Assembly: GCA_950295325.1 (NCBI GenBank)
Contig: OX485803.1
Location: 64,311,554 to 64,371,553, forward strand
Reading direction: 5' to 3'
Source of the DNA: Polytrichum commune
Taxonomy: Eukaryota; Streptophyta; Polytrichopsida; Polytrichales; Polytrichaceae
DNA length: 60,000 bases
The notes under the pieces are model-generated. The model was not told the origin of the DNA. It did no database searches and was given only the letters and a program-made list of their open reading frames with translations. The position numbers and the translations under genes were made by a program. Numbering within the stretch: position 1 is the stretch's first letter; the number at the start of each line of letters is the position of its first letter. Below are positions 45,141-57,197 of this stretch, one piece after another.

Positions 45141-46430
45141 TGATACATACTTAATTACTTAAAGGCATGATGGGACGCCCAGATCACAGCTCCCACCACT
45201 ACTACCTCCAGTTGCCAGTTCCAGCATTCCATGCTTTCGAGTTACGACTAAAGCTTAGTTTCGCATTGGCGGCCGCACTTCGGAGTCCTCCGGATCGAGC
45301 TCTCCTGACCGCTCTTCTCCTAGTTACTGAACTTAAAGTTTGTAGCTGGACATTAAGAAAACTTACTTAGTACCGTAGGCACACTGTACAGTTGTAGCTC
45401 CATCAAGTTGCAGCTACAAAGCATTCCATCCTCCGCCTCCAAGCCCAAACAAGTTTGGGACCTCCAGTACCTCAAGCTCTGAGTTAGTTCTATCTCTTCC
45501 ATCTGCACCCTCTACTTCCTGTCTTGCGCAGGTAGATCCTGGACACCGCCCCCCTTCTATGCTGTAAACTTCGGTGCAGGCGAGCAATATCAAGCAGCAA
45601 CCGCTTCATCAAGATCCTGCTTCAAGATCACCAACAAAGTCCGGCTGCTGCCTACCTCGTTATATCGAATCTGAAGGCTTCCGAGTTCCGTTAGAGAGAG
45701 AGAGAAAGAGACCTGGTGAAGAGGAGAGTCTACTTTGGCTCATCGGCTGCAGTTAACCCATCGGCTCAGGAGATCAAGGCGGGTTCCTGAAGGAAGGAAG
45801 GAAGGAAGGAAGGAAGGAAGGAAGAAGCCCATTTTTGACCCGCTGAGTTTGGTTGTCGGAAGGAAGATAGTGTTGTCAGGCCCCAGATTCCAGACCGAGT
45901 GCCGCATTCGGACATCGCATACAGACAGACAAACAGACAGGCAGACAGACAAGCAACCTGGGTTGTAACGTCAATCTCATATCTGCATCGGAGGAAGCAA
46001 GCATCGTCTGGTTTGTTGAAAAGAAAGAGGGAGCTTAAAAGGAATAGTACTGTTGGAGTCGAACTTCAGATTCAGGAACAACCCCAAGTTCCAAGAACAT
46101 AGACCGACCCATCCACAGTTTTATCCCTATCCTTGCCTTCCGATCATCAGATTATGATCTTTGAACAAGGAACCGGCATCAATCTTCCCCCCAAGTGCTT
46201 ACCCTGTCTGTAGACCTGACAGGTCCTTCGTATATGCCTTAACACTGAGGAAGAGGAGCAAATCTTTGCAGAGCCATCTTCCTTGGCTTCAAAGAGACTG
46301 TTTAGTTCCTCTCAGAAAAGCAGAAGGGTTTTGTGTTGTTTCCAAAGTTCTGAGTCCACAATTTTGCTGACGAGTTTCACAAACATACATATTTAGTTGC
46401 AGCAGCGTCGGTTATTGATTTGCAAGCAGG
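45141..46430 (+). promoter_or_regulatory. Promoter and probable long 5' leader of the WAT1-related gene
   Basis: This 1.3 kb stretch is richer in G+C and lower in recognisable repeats than DNA further left. It holds an (AAGG)n run of about eight units at 45791-45824 and a CAGA/CAGACA-rich run at 45921-45951, about 100 bp apart. Several short ATG-started frames precede the main ATG, so if this is transcribed the leader carries upstream ORFs. The last 60 bases before the ATG are likely leader. No TATA box or transcription start can be fixed from sequence alone. Confidence 0.4.
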
Positions 46431-49176
46431 ATGGATAGTCCACGCATAAGAGCAGTGTCAGCCGACTCGATTGCCGTGGTAGAACCGAAGAACGCCATAA
46501 ATTCGGTGCACATAGCGCTGGTGGTGGTGCAGCTTGGGTATGCGGGATTGCAGATGTTTTCACGAGTTGCTCTCGATGCAGGATTGAACCAATTCTTGTT
46601 ATCCATGTACCGAAACATTATTGCCTTCGTGCTCTTAGCGCCCTTCGCCTACTACTTTGAAAGGTACGTGAGTTCGGAGACGCCTAGACTTTCTTGATTG
46701 AGCATTTATTAGGCGGTAGCAGAGCTTGATGTTTGCTTGTTTACTTGTTGCTTGAGCCAAGTTGTTGTTCTCTGCAGCAAGTATTGTAGAAATGCTAGAT
46801 TAGGAGAAAGGATGATGTTGTTCCGTGTTGTTGTTCCTCCTCTCTTCTGAGGATGACAGATCCTATGTTCTAAGACGACTTGGGTGATGTGCTGCTCAAT
46901 CCTAACCTTCCGTTTCATTGTGGTTGTGCATTTTGTAGGCAGAAAAGACCACCCATGACCTTCTCCATCATCTGTGGCTTGAACCTTCTAGCGCTAACAG
47001 GGTAAGCTTTTTCAACTCGGGTCCCTTTTTTCTAAAGTAATGTCGAAAGTGCAGCTGCCTCCGAGGTGTTTGAGATGGGAGCCTTGGAAGCAGATTAGGC
47101 ACGAGGTTGAGGATGTGTCGACATTGCTCAGAAGAAATTTTTGAGGAATCAATGTGTCTTGGTTCTGCTTGGGTAGTACTTCCTCTGTCTGTACATTGTC
47201 AGATAGTTTGTAGGTAGGTTTCGGAGGTGCATTAAGTAGAAAGTATGCAGGATTTCATCGGACATCCATCCTTGGTCAGATCTGCTGACCGGTTGCCAGA
47301 GCAAGATGAGTAGACCAGGATTGTGATGCGTGTGTGAAAATTAAGTTGTGGCAACTGATTTTGTTTGTGGATGTGGTATCTTGCAGAGTAGTAGGTAGTC
47401 AACAATTGTTTCTGGCAGGTCTCCAACTCACATCCCCATTAATGGCTGCTGTCTCCCAGAACATGATCCCCATCTTCACCTTCTTGCTCGCCGCCGCTCT
47501 CAGGTAAACATCAAATTCCATACAATGCTCTAGTAGTGCACAATTGCTGAGAAGCTTCTTAATGTGTTGCAGGAAATGCTCAACCAATTTGAGCCTGTAG
47601 CCTGCTGTCTTTGAGTCTTGATCCTCTTTGCATCACAGTGAGAACCACAGTAGCTCAGGATCCTTGTTCTCCAAGCCAATTTGGTAGGCAGATTGCCCCT
47701 AATTGGACATGGTGGAAGATAAGAAGAGGCCCCTGCAATAGTAGCTAATTAATCCGTGGTTGTTACAATGTTTGATTCAGATTAGAAGAAGTAGATATGC
47801 GACGGTGCGAAGGGTTTGCCAAAGTAGTAGGAACAATCATATGCATTACAGGAGCGGTGGTGATGTCTGTGTACAAAGGGATTGCCCTCATCCAAGGCCA
47901 CGACCTCACCCCTGACTCTGGTGTCACTCAACCCTTCATCCACCTCGGAGCCTTCCTCCACAACGACATTGTACAATTCAGTGTCAACAAATACTACCTC
48001 GGCCTCTTCTTCCTCATCATGAATTGCGTCTCGTGGGCTGTGTACCTCACCATCCAGGTACAACACCATCATCCTTTCTGATCTGTCCTTCCCATTTGAG
48101 AGTATCTACTTTATTAAGTATAACCATCAAAGAAATTCATTAGGTGCTCAGATGTGTGTAGGATCCTGCAATACCCAGCATGAAATTAAGCATCAATTGC
48201 TGTCTATGTAAAGATCAAACCACCTTCTCAACTACCTCTAAAGGCTGTGTTTACAATGTCAATTGTGTAGGGGCCAGTGATGAAGAAGTTCCCTGCAATC
48301 CTGTCCATGACAGCAGCCACATACTTCTTTGGCTTCATCCAAGTGGGCATCTTGGGAGTCATAAGTGCAGGAAAGCTTCACTTTGCGGAGTTTCGCCTCA
48401 CCTCCATGGCACAGATAGTCGGTGTCTTATATGCGGTATGTGTTTGCATCATAACCCAAATCATGTCATAATTCTATGCTTATGGAGAAGATTGTGGATG
48501 CAAAAACAATACCTACTCTGCAGTTCTGGTGATTCAATATTTTGAGATGGCCTTAGGAGAAGGTGTTGTAGATTGTCACATGAACTCAAAAAAAGATTGG
48601 TCCAAATGTGGATGATCCTCCTCATTCTGCTCTGGATTTAGATATAATTGTGCAATTACTAATTAACAGATGTTGTGTGCAGGCATTGATAGCATCAACG
48701 CTTAACCTACTGTTGCAGTCGTGGTGTGTGCAAAAGGGAGGACCCTTCATTGTGTCACTCTACGTTCCTCTGCAGATGCTCATGGTTGCCATCCTGTCTG
48801 TGCTCATCCTCAAAGACACACTCTACCTTGGAATGTAAGTTTCTTACATAGCAAAGGCATTATTGCTATGCCTACTATCAGATTATGTAGATGGTGAAGT
48901 TCTTCAGTTCATGTGACCAGCATTAACATGTGGTAAATATATGCTCCTGTCTAAAGTTGCATATGTCCTAATGAAATGTGTTTTTCCACGAAATGCAGTG
49001 TACTGGGTGGCTTGTTGACCGTGGCTGGATTCTACCTTGTGGTGTATGGCCAAGGAGTTGAGCGGAAACGCAAGAGCAAAAAACTGGCAATTGAAGCCCA
49101 AAAAGATTTAGAGAAACTTGACTTCGAAGATGACCTCAAGCAACCTCTCTTAGCACCTGCCTTAGAAGAAGTCTAA
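46431..49176 (+). CDS. WAT1-related protein (plant drug/metabolite transporter, EamA-like, nodulin MtN21 type)
   Basis: Seven coding exons joined by GT-AG introns: 46431-46663, 46939-47001, 47387-47503, 47781-48057, 48271-48435, 48683-48834 and 48999-49176. They total 1185 nt, or 394 aa plus stop, in unbroken frame and close to the usual family length. Residues about 23-80 give the first family signature (QLGYAG, SMYRNIIAF, LLAPFAYYFER), followed by KRPPMT. Exon 3 supplies GVVGSQQLFLAGL and TSPLMAAVSQN, the conserved stretch of the first EamA domain. Exon 4 has KVVGTIICITGAVVMSVYKG and the second-domain opener NCVSWAVYLTIQ. Exon 6 carries QSWCVQKGGPFIVSLYVPLQ. About ten membrane helices are expected, with a basic then acidic cytosolic tail ending KQPLLAPALEEV. 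Known relatives export auxin from the vacuole or move amino acids and other metabolites, but substrate cannot be read here. Unspliced reading stops in intron 1. The start is the first ATG that opens the family N-terminus. Confidence 0.93.
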
Positions 49177-49429
49177 GGCAAAGTGTGTTCCTCCAATTTT
49201 GCCCTGTTTTTCTTGGTTTACCTTTGGGAAAAACTTCATCGGTGAAACTTCTTTGTAACATGTAGAATATACGGTGTGTGCCATGTTGGGATTGCAACCA
49301 GAGTGTCTCCAATACTTTTAAATAGCGTAGAGTCTTAGATTTAGAATGTGGGTAACTCCCGATTTTTTGACCAGGAGGTTACTTGCGTATATATAAATGT
49401 ACCATGTACCACGATTGCCACTATTTGCC

Positions 49430-49435
49430 AATAAA
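49430..49435 (+). terminator. Poly(A) signal candidate of the WAT1-related gene
   Basis: AATAAA about 254 nt after the stop codon, in AT-rich sequence. It is the clearest canonical hexamer downstream of the gene. Confidence 0.45.
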
Positions 49436-50264
49436 TCCATTCTTATTGCTCATTCTATCCAAGATTTTTGTGTGTTCTGTATCCAATCCATCTTGTAAGG
49501 TGCATTGAACCGAAATTTTGTGTAAGTTATTACTCTTTTGGGGATGGCACCAACCCAGTTACACCTCAGCTACACTCGTTGCAAGAGTTGAAAAGACTCG
49601 CAGGTCAGCAGTTTATGTATATTTGACTAAATTATTCAACCATTGACGGAGTAAGAAAGTAGATACATGAATTTAGCATTCTAGGTGTGTTAATATGTCA
49701 AACTTTTATGGAAAAATGGTCATTATTTCCAAGAAATCGCAAAATTCATTCCTTAACTCCATCGTCATTCCATCAGGTAGGGTTAGATTATTATATAAAA
49801 TAGAGTAGTAAATGTCTGTATTCAACCCCGAACCAAGACGGCGGTTTGGTAAGACGTCTTTGCTGAAAACGGTCTTAAGAAAATAAGCCGATCCATAACA
49901 TTTCAGAGATCTGCAACCAGTAAACATCTTCCAGTACTTCTGCCTCAGAGACAGCTGCCTAGCCACATTTAGACGGAAAACTGACAAGTTTGTCCTATGT
50001 CCAACATTATCCTTGCATGCTTGGGATATCCACAACACCAGGAACCCCACAATAGTTCCTCAAGGAAACACAGGTCCACTCTGTCTAATAAAACTATCCT
50101 TGCATGCTGGGGGACCGGGGTTATGTCCGCAACACAAACAACCCCCACAGTTTTCCTCAGAGTGATGTGATGTTTTCCGCACCTTCAAGACTTCAAAGAA
50201 AAAGCAACCATATATCACATACCAAAAAGGTTTCCTTACTGGCAAAAGGAAAATCGGGATCAAT
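49436..50264. other. Spacer between the convergent genes
   Basis: No recognisable gene. A 114-codon open frame on the minus strand (49706-50050) resembles nothing I know and overlaps likely 3' UTR or read-through sequence. A short motif, CTTGCATGC followed by GGG, occurs at about 50013 and again at about 50099, suggesting a small local duplication. Confidence 0.4.
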
Positions 50265-50270
50265 TTTATT
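50265..50270 (-). terminator. Poly(A) signal candidate of the facilitator gene
   Basis: AATAAA on the minus strand, about 139 nt after the stop codon. Together with the signal at 49430 on + it defines a convergent pair of transcript ends about 0.8 kb apart. Confidence 0.45.
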
Positions 50271-50408
50271 TCTCTGGCTGGCTCACACTACATCTGCAAT
50301 CAGACAATGAGCTCCTGTCACAGATTTCTAGGTGAAAGAATGTTACAATGCGTACAAGTTCAATCAGGATAAACTTAGAGCTTACTTGTTCAGCCATATG
50401 GAAAAAAT

Positions 50409-53400
50409 TTACAAGACCTCGTCACTTTTCTTGTGATTGAACATCCACTCTGTTTCAGTGTTATTGTCACTATCATCATCGTCATCAATTTCATCCTCGC
50501 CGTACACGTCGATGACATCCAGCTCATTCTCATCTTCCAGACCAAACTTCTCAAACTCATATGAGGCGCCCAATTGCGAGCTTAATGCACGCGCACAGTC
50601 TCGGTCTCGTGGGTAGGTCCAATACAACAATGTGTAAATCAGGCAGCAGAGAGTGAGGGGGGCACCAATGGCAGTGTAGAGGGCCTTGGAGAGAGACACT
50701 GCATTGTCTTTGTCAATTAGCAACTCAGAAGTGGCGTCCGTTCCTGCTTTTGGTGGAATGTAGCCATAAACCCTCTCTGCAAGGATCCCCACCACAGGAG
50801 GAGCAAATGAAGCTAGCAATGATTCAAAGCCTCGGTCCAAGGCATAGATGCTTGTGCGAGCACGCTCCGGAACAATTTCTGCAAAAATGGGGCTGATTTC
50901 CCAACACAGAAGTCAGTGCATGAAGAGTGAATACAAGCCACCCTCATCCATGTTTGTTTGACAAGGCACTAGACTCAAATGGTGGTAACGTAAGCGTGCC
51001 AGATTAAACAAGTATATTTGATTGGTGTGGATTTAAGACCAGATATCTTAAAAGACATACATTTGAAAGAGATTGAACTATGTGCTCAAAATTTGTTGAC
51101 CATTCTAAGCTCAGAAGTCAATGTAATTGGGGAAACCTTACATATGATCGTTTAAGAAAAGAAAAAAATTCACTAAGATGATAAATAAGATATTCATATG
51201 AGCTCCGAAAACTATGACCAAAATGGCTACGGCCTCGCTTGAATTCGCTAATCATCTCGTCCTAATCACGTTTTGAATATCATAAGAGAAGTGGCTGCAG
51301 AGGTCATAGAGAGTTTTAGGTCCCCACCATGTCAAAGACTGCAACTCACCAACAGTGGCTATGAACAAGCATTGATAAGTTTACAGATTTTCAAATCCGA
51401 CAAACAAACTAATCGACTGCATCGGTCTACCATCAAGAATTCAGAAGATATTCGCCTAGACTCCAAAAATAGCAAGCTCTCTCATGTTCCTCATTTAAAT
51501 TTGCTTATGTGCACATGTCATTTTAATTTTGTTATTGAACCTCTACATATGCTGAAATCCAAGTGTCCATAATAGGTGCACCCACCTTAGACTTGGTGTT
51601 CAATGTACAGGAAACGTATGCTTACTTGTTTGTGGCGGGTGCATTCCAAGAGATGAAGAATCCCAAAATGAAGAACATGACTCCATGCCGTAATGGTGTT
51701 GATGCATCAATAGGTACGACAAGGAGGAGAATTCCAGCCAATGGCACACCAACACCTGAACTTATTTGTGATAGCATGATGCGTCCTGAATTTGGCATAG
51801 GCCTGGATAAAACATCTCCCATCTTCCCTCCAAAGAGACCGCCTATGGAAGTGGCGACCGAAAAAACACCCAGAAGTATGGCTGTGGTTGGATGTGAGAA
51901 GCCAGTCAGCTCTAGCCACATGGGTACAAAGGCGAGTGCCGCCCAGGGGAAAGTGCCTGCCACCCCTTGAGCCACTATGATTTGGAACGTGCGAATACTG
52001 CACACTTGTTTTGCTTCCACAAGCGTGGCCTTGAGACCTTCTAACATCCCTTTCAATCCTTTCTCTCCTCTGTTATCACATAAAAACCCACCTCCAATAT
52101 GTCAAGATTTGCAGAGACCCTATGCACTATCTGTTTTTATGCACTTTAGGTCTGAAATATTCTCCTCCCTATCAATATCAAGCTATGGATTTAGCACCTC
52201 AATACCCAATAGGCCCAATATATTAGCCCATCAAGTTAAGTTGCAAAATAAAACTTTGTGGTGATTAGTGACATTCTTCATCAATCCTGTGGACTATAAC
52301 CCCTGTGCCAGGTCTAATGATTTGTCTAATTAATTAAATGACAATCATTAAGCATGAAGTGTGCATTCCTAAAGTCGTGCTTATAATGACATTTGGCTGT
52401 CTCTTAAGTCCATGAAGCATTCTCTTATCGTGTTGTGTTTCTTATTTCAACTGTGGATGCGTATCTTCATGAGTAATTGTAAGTTGATGTTGGATTCATC
52501 CTGTCATTCAAACTAAGGGAGAGAAACAGTTGTTACAATCGGTCATTCCATTTGAAGGTATTAAAAAAACCTCAGTTTAATTTTGATGTTAGCCACGCAC
52601 CAACACCAAAGTTTAGTTTGACAAACAACCCTACGTTTGGGATGTAACCGTCTTCAGTTCAAAAGAAAAACAAATATCCATTCTCAATCTGGTTTACTGG
52701 ATTCAGAAATTCAAGGGACTCAATTTCCCATGTTTATCTAACTTCACCTCCAAATCGAAGCTAGGGTAGATGGATGAATAACTTACTCAGGGGGCGGTCG
52801 TCCTCCTGAGAATCTCGGATCAACAGCAAACTTATGCACGAAACCCGCAACCACAAAGCTTATCAATGCAACCAGATGAAAAGAAATTCTCCACCCAGGG
52901 TATCCCAGTACCGATCCTCCAGCTATCAGGACAGAGAAAAGGCCACCCAAAATTGACCCTATGTTCCCTGTCATTTGCAGCCAGCCAAAGGCCACGCCAC
53001 GCTCGTGTTCTTCAGTGGAATCTGCAACAAGGGACTGGATGGCAGGCACCACCATCGCTAACCCTATACCATTCAAAGCTCGAGCAATGGCAACCTGAAC
53101 CCCCATAACCATTCTTGGTCACAAACAAACTAACCCCAATTCCCAACTAGATCACCAAGTTGTTTACAAGTAACTATATTAGATAATATCCATCCCTTAG
53201 TTCTATTTCCACACTAAAGCATAATACAGATGCCACTGGTGCAGACCACGGGAGGCAGTCTAACTCACAGGTGCTTTGCAAGTTGCTGAGGGATTTTTCC
53301 TTACACAAAGTCAACTCAGGTGTCAAGTGAATCTGCACGTCTGTTTGAATTATGACAAACCACTAAGGTATGTGGGCCTATAGTGGGCACTTCCAACTCC

Positions 53401-54558
53401 ATAGACAAGATTTGGCCACTGGATCAGCTTGGGAATTGCCTCATAGTGTTAGCAATTGTGAATTACAAACATTGTCACTTCAAGTTTCAAAAATAGGAAT
53501 TCAGATGCAGAAGTTCTAAGAGGTCAAGGTGAAGACTCTCTTTCTCTCTCTTTTAAGTGATCACATAGGCCTTGCCTAGAATGGTGTCTATATACTGAGC
53601 ATGTAATCCAATCTCATCTATAATTACTGTGTCATTAAGATTCAGGATGGAGGCTTTGCAGACAAAGTCATACTAGCATTCCGATTCACCAACCTAGTGG
53701 ATTATCTTCACATGCCGATAGATTAATGTTGAAAAGCGAGGCCACTATAAAGAAAGAAAATTGGGACGGTTAGTACTTCAAAGTTGAAGAGCAGAATTTT
53801 GTTGTGGTTTCTGTGGGCAGCCCCTCCAGCAATAGGAGGATGGGCAACTCAATTTCAACTCTCAAATTGAGTGGAAAACCATTTCCGAACACAAGAATTG
53901 GGCAGGAGCAGAAATGGGGACAAGTTCACAAGGTCATATAGGCATTCCAAGTCACAAAACTAATAAATGATCTTCACTAGCGGATGGACCAGTGTCGATA
54001 AGCAAGGCATCATCAAGCCTGCCATTTAGAAAAGGTAAAATTAAGAGATGATTAATGCTTCGAAGTTTAAGAGCAGCATTTGTTGTGCGGAATTTTAGAG
54101 GCAGCTCCTCCAGCAGTGGGAATATCGGCACTCGATTTCAACTCTCAAACTGAGTGATTATGGTTGAACCCCGGACCAATGAATTCAGCAGGATCGGATT
54201 TGAGAGGTGACATATAGATGGGATATATATAGTGCGATGGATGTCTAACCTGTGCGAAAGTGGCCGAAATGCCAACGAAGAAAGTGGCTATGGCCCATAA
54301 AACTGCTCCCAGTGCAATCACTTGGGCTCTGTTGTGGTTGACTGCCGCATACGCAGCCAACGGTGCACAGAGTGCTTGCATAAGAGAGCGCACCAGAGTG
54401 AGCGACCCCAACTTCGCCGGTGAAGCATGTAACTCTAAACCTATCTCTCTGTACACTCCTGGTAGTAATGCTTCATCGGCCCTTTCCATGATAGCCGCTA
54501 GGTTAACCATCACCAGTGTGCGGAGCGCCTCATCCCTCCACCACTTGAAACCCCACAT
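50409..54558 (-). CDS. Major facilitator superfamily transporter, spinster/UNE2-like
   Basis: Four coding exons on the minus strand, in transcript order: 54558-54250, 53094-52787, 52069-51626 and 50892-50409. They total 1545 nt, or 514 aa plus stop, with all introns GT-AG. Residues 1-103 carry LVMVNLAAIMERADEALLPGVYREIG and the first helices. Exon 2 has ARALNGIGLAMVVPAIQSLV, ADSTEEHERGVAFGWLQMTGN and GWRISFHLVALIS. Exon 3 has GGLFGGKMGDVLSR, a motif-A-like loop of the second six-helix half, and ends in ISWNAPATN. Exon 4 has PIFAEIVPERARTSIYALDR, APPVVGILAERVYGY and a last helix pair, then an acidic cytosolic tail with five consecutive Asp. Such proteins have about 12 membrane helices. Animal spinsters carry sphingosine-phosphate or lysophospholipid, and the plant branch is poorly defined, so substrate is unknown. 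Introns of 1155, 717 and 733 bp hold repeat copies. Confidence 0.93.
51000..51310 (+). repeat. Dispersed repeat family A copy inside intron 3 of the facilitator gene
   Basis: Shares ordered blocks with 33400-33700 and with the reverse complement of 6700-7040: a 'GAAAGAGATTGRACT..GTGCTCA' block, a 'TAAGATATTCATA' block, and a 'GTGGCTACGGCC' to 'CATAAGAGAAGTGG' end. It lies antisense to the gene, away from both splice sites. Confidence 0.65.
53330..54160. repeat. Repeat family F copy plus internal direct duplication in intron 1 of the facilitator gene
   Basis: 53330-53650 shares ordered blocks with 360-700 at the window start: 'GGCCAGTGGAT/GGCCACTGGAT', 'GTTAGCAATTG', 'TTCAAGTT.CAAAA' and 'TGATCACATA'. 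After it, 53660-53870 and 53930-54155 are diverged direct copies of each other, sharing GATCTTCACTAG-like, CGAAGTTTAAGAGCAG-like and 'CTCCAGCAGTGGGA' blocks and both ending in 'TTTCAACTCTCAAA'. Confidence 0.6.
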
Positions 54559-56100
54559 TTTGGTGTTTTGGGTCTTCCAATAATTTAGTTTTCCTCACCA
54601 CTACGAATCCGGTCCTCTGCTGACACTTGGAGGCTTTGCACAAAAATGGCTTTGATTTGGTGCGTTGTTGAAGGCGGCGATTCTAGTGCCACTGGACTGG
54701 TCTTTGCAGTCAATCCGTTGTCGTTTTTGTGAAGGGCACCACATCCTGCAGATCTGTTGGTCCCCAGCAGATGGGAAGTATATGATCACGAAATGGAATC
54801 AATTCAATCCTGGGAAATCAAGGGTAGATGTCCGTCACAAATGCATCGCTGCGAGCCACAGTCTGCAACATAGGGGTCCCAACCTCCAGTTAGACTCCAT
54901 GTAGGGAAACCTCAAACGCCATTGTAACCTTCAATTTTTCATGTGTCTATTTGAGAACCCCTGGCTACCCACCTCCTTGTTCAAATTGATCATCAGCTCC
55001 CAGAAGCTCTCACTAAGCTCTACACCTCCTCGAGAGATTTCCATGGAACCTCAAATTCTAGATAGGTGAGGTGTTCAGGAGAATGCCTATAAAAAATTAG
55101 TAGAATTAAGAAATCACCCCCCAGGGACTCTCACTCTGCAACTGAATGTACTGCCAAAAAATGTAAGTCATGGTCAAGGGACAAGCAAATAGTGAAGGGG
55201 CAAGAGTGAGTCCTACGTAAAGACATCTAATGACAAAGAAAGGGTTTTTTTTTTTTTAAAAAAAACCGAAATCAAAAATCGAGTTAATCTTTGTGAATAA
55301 ACCAAAACCATGAAATCACCACCACCAGAACAACAACAACAAGAGAAGAACCATAGCACTCGCACACACGACTCTCCTATACCACCCCTCTTCCAGTAGG
55401 CCAGTCACTACTCCGAAGCTTCAAGATTAGGACTAGGTTGAACTTGACACAGAAGCCATGATCACTTGGAAATTCAGAACTAGGTTGACACAAAACGCAT
55501 CACACCACAACACTGTTCAGTAAGTAATCAGACACGTGGCACACAGAGTTCCCTTGAGTAAAGTTAAAATAAATAATAACAAAATGGAGGATGGCACGCA
55601 ACGACCATCCACCTGAAGAAAGAGAGGATCATCAGCTTGTGATCCACCTCCCCTCGATCACCTTCTCCCTCCCACAAAACTGAAGCCTTTCCTGCCCAAC
55701 CCCAACCCCCGCAACCGCCACCTAAGTAGTGTTGTTCTCCGCACAAGATCTAACGTAACAATCAGACCACAGCAGTGACCAAGCTCGACCCCTTGAAGCT
55801 TGAAGTATCGGCGACAAGTGGGGGAGTGGTGAAACTGTCTGGATGAGAGGACAGCCAAGTAAGTTGTAAGTTGAAGTATCTACTACTTGATATGTAAAGG
55901 GCCTGGAGTCGGATTGATGCGAGCGAGCAGGAGATGATGGGAGGATCGACAACGGTGAAGGGATGAATGGCGGCGTCTGTTGCGGAGGACATGAGTTTGA
56001 AGGTCGCCGTAGTAAGGGAAGTGGAGCTTAGCTATGGCGGACTCGAGGGAAGTCATTGGTCGCCCCACCAATGGAAGCGCTCCACGTGTGCCACAGAGCG
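54559..56100 (-). promoter_or_regulatory. Upstream region of the facilitator gene
   Basis: The sequence is low in recognisable repeats and richer in G+C than the flanks. Short minus-strand open frames overlap at 55564-56071 in several phases (for example a frame beginning at 56071 and another at 55992). None matches a family I know. They may be first-exon or 5' UTR sequence of the facilitator gene, or of a separate short transcript. A poly-A/poly-T run lies at 55245-55265. Confidence 0.3.
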
Positions 56101-56879
56101 TACATCCAGGCCTTCTTTGTATGCTTAATAATGAACTTATATGACATACATGAAAGTTTGGGAGTTGAAGGTGAAAATGTCGTCTTATTTAGCGAATCGC
56201 CATTGAATAGGGACTTAATAGTTGTCTTTGGGTCCCATAAGGTAGAGATCCCAATTATTGAGGAAGGGTTAGTAGTAAGTGTGGAAAATTAGTGAAGACG
56301 ATACTAAATTTCTTGACGTTATGAAATTAGTGCCACCAAAAGAGCTAGGAACCATTGTTCATCTCAGCACTACTCAATGAAAATATTATTCATAGTTGCA
56401 TTATTCATTGAAAGTCATGGCGCTATGCACTGACAAGCATGTGTTTGCCTATGAAATATATTTTTATCACTCTACAAGCATCTTAGAGCATGTACTAATT
56501 TTCTTATTGAAATGTATGGAACTAGAATTTAAGTATATTTGGATTTAGGCATGAATTTTGGACAATTCCAACTATCAATATGATGTACACTAGATAGCAA
56601 AACTACATAAATATGATGGTTGGCGAACACGGAGTTCAAAGTTGTTGTTGTTGTTGTTGTTGTTTGATGTTTCTGTCTTCACAAGTGCACATCCCTTATT
56701 ATTTTTGGACAAGTGGGTTGTTCAAATACACTTAAATGACACTTATGGTAAATGAGCATGTATTCCTTAACTTAGTATCACTCGGTAAAAAGTTTAGCCC
56801 TCGCTAATTTTGAGACTTGGCAAAATAGTGCATGTTTCATGAATTAATACCACGTGTACTAATTGGGATATATCAATGT
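56101..56879. other. Intergenic DNA with a GTT microsatellite
   Basis: (GTT)n at 56641-56664. 56280-56340 and 56750-56870 resemble 17770-17820 and 18000-18130, a dispersed repeat of unknown class. Confidence 0.4.
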
Positions 56880-57135
56880 AGCAAATCCAAATGAAGGTTG
56901 TCGTCTTCCTCATAATTTTGGTGCTCATATGAAAGTCTTATTTGTTATCAAAGTAAGATTCTCGCCCTTATTAAATGGTCATATAGATCCCTCCAACTAT
57001 GTTGACTATTGAGCCTAGAACAATTATCATATGTTGAGCACGCAATCCAATCTTGTTCAAACACATGTCTAATTGGTATTCGTTCTCGGAGCCACACCAA
57101 ACCACATACCACTCAAATATAGGTCATGTTCAATT
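56880..57135 (-). repeat. Dispersed repeat family A copy
   Basis: Among the fullest copies: 'TTCCTCATAATTTTGG', 'CATATAGATCCCTCCAACTATG', 'TTGAGCACGCAATCCAATCTTG' and 'AAACCACATACCACTCAAATATAGG'. Confidence 0.65.
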
Positions 57136-57197
57136 AAAATGAGTAACAGATTTAGACACATCTATCTTAAACATAAAATAAGATTCATTAGCACAAA

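Noticed and set aside
47419-47503. Alternative acceptor at 47418 for exon 3 of the WAT1-related gene
   Set aside because: It puts the downstream sequence out of frame and removes a family-conserved block; the acceptor at 47386 restores both.
51563-51970. 135-codon open frame on +
   Set aside because: Antisense shadow of exon 3 of the facilitator gene.
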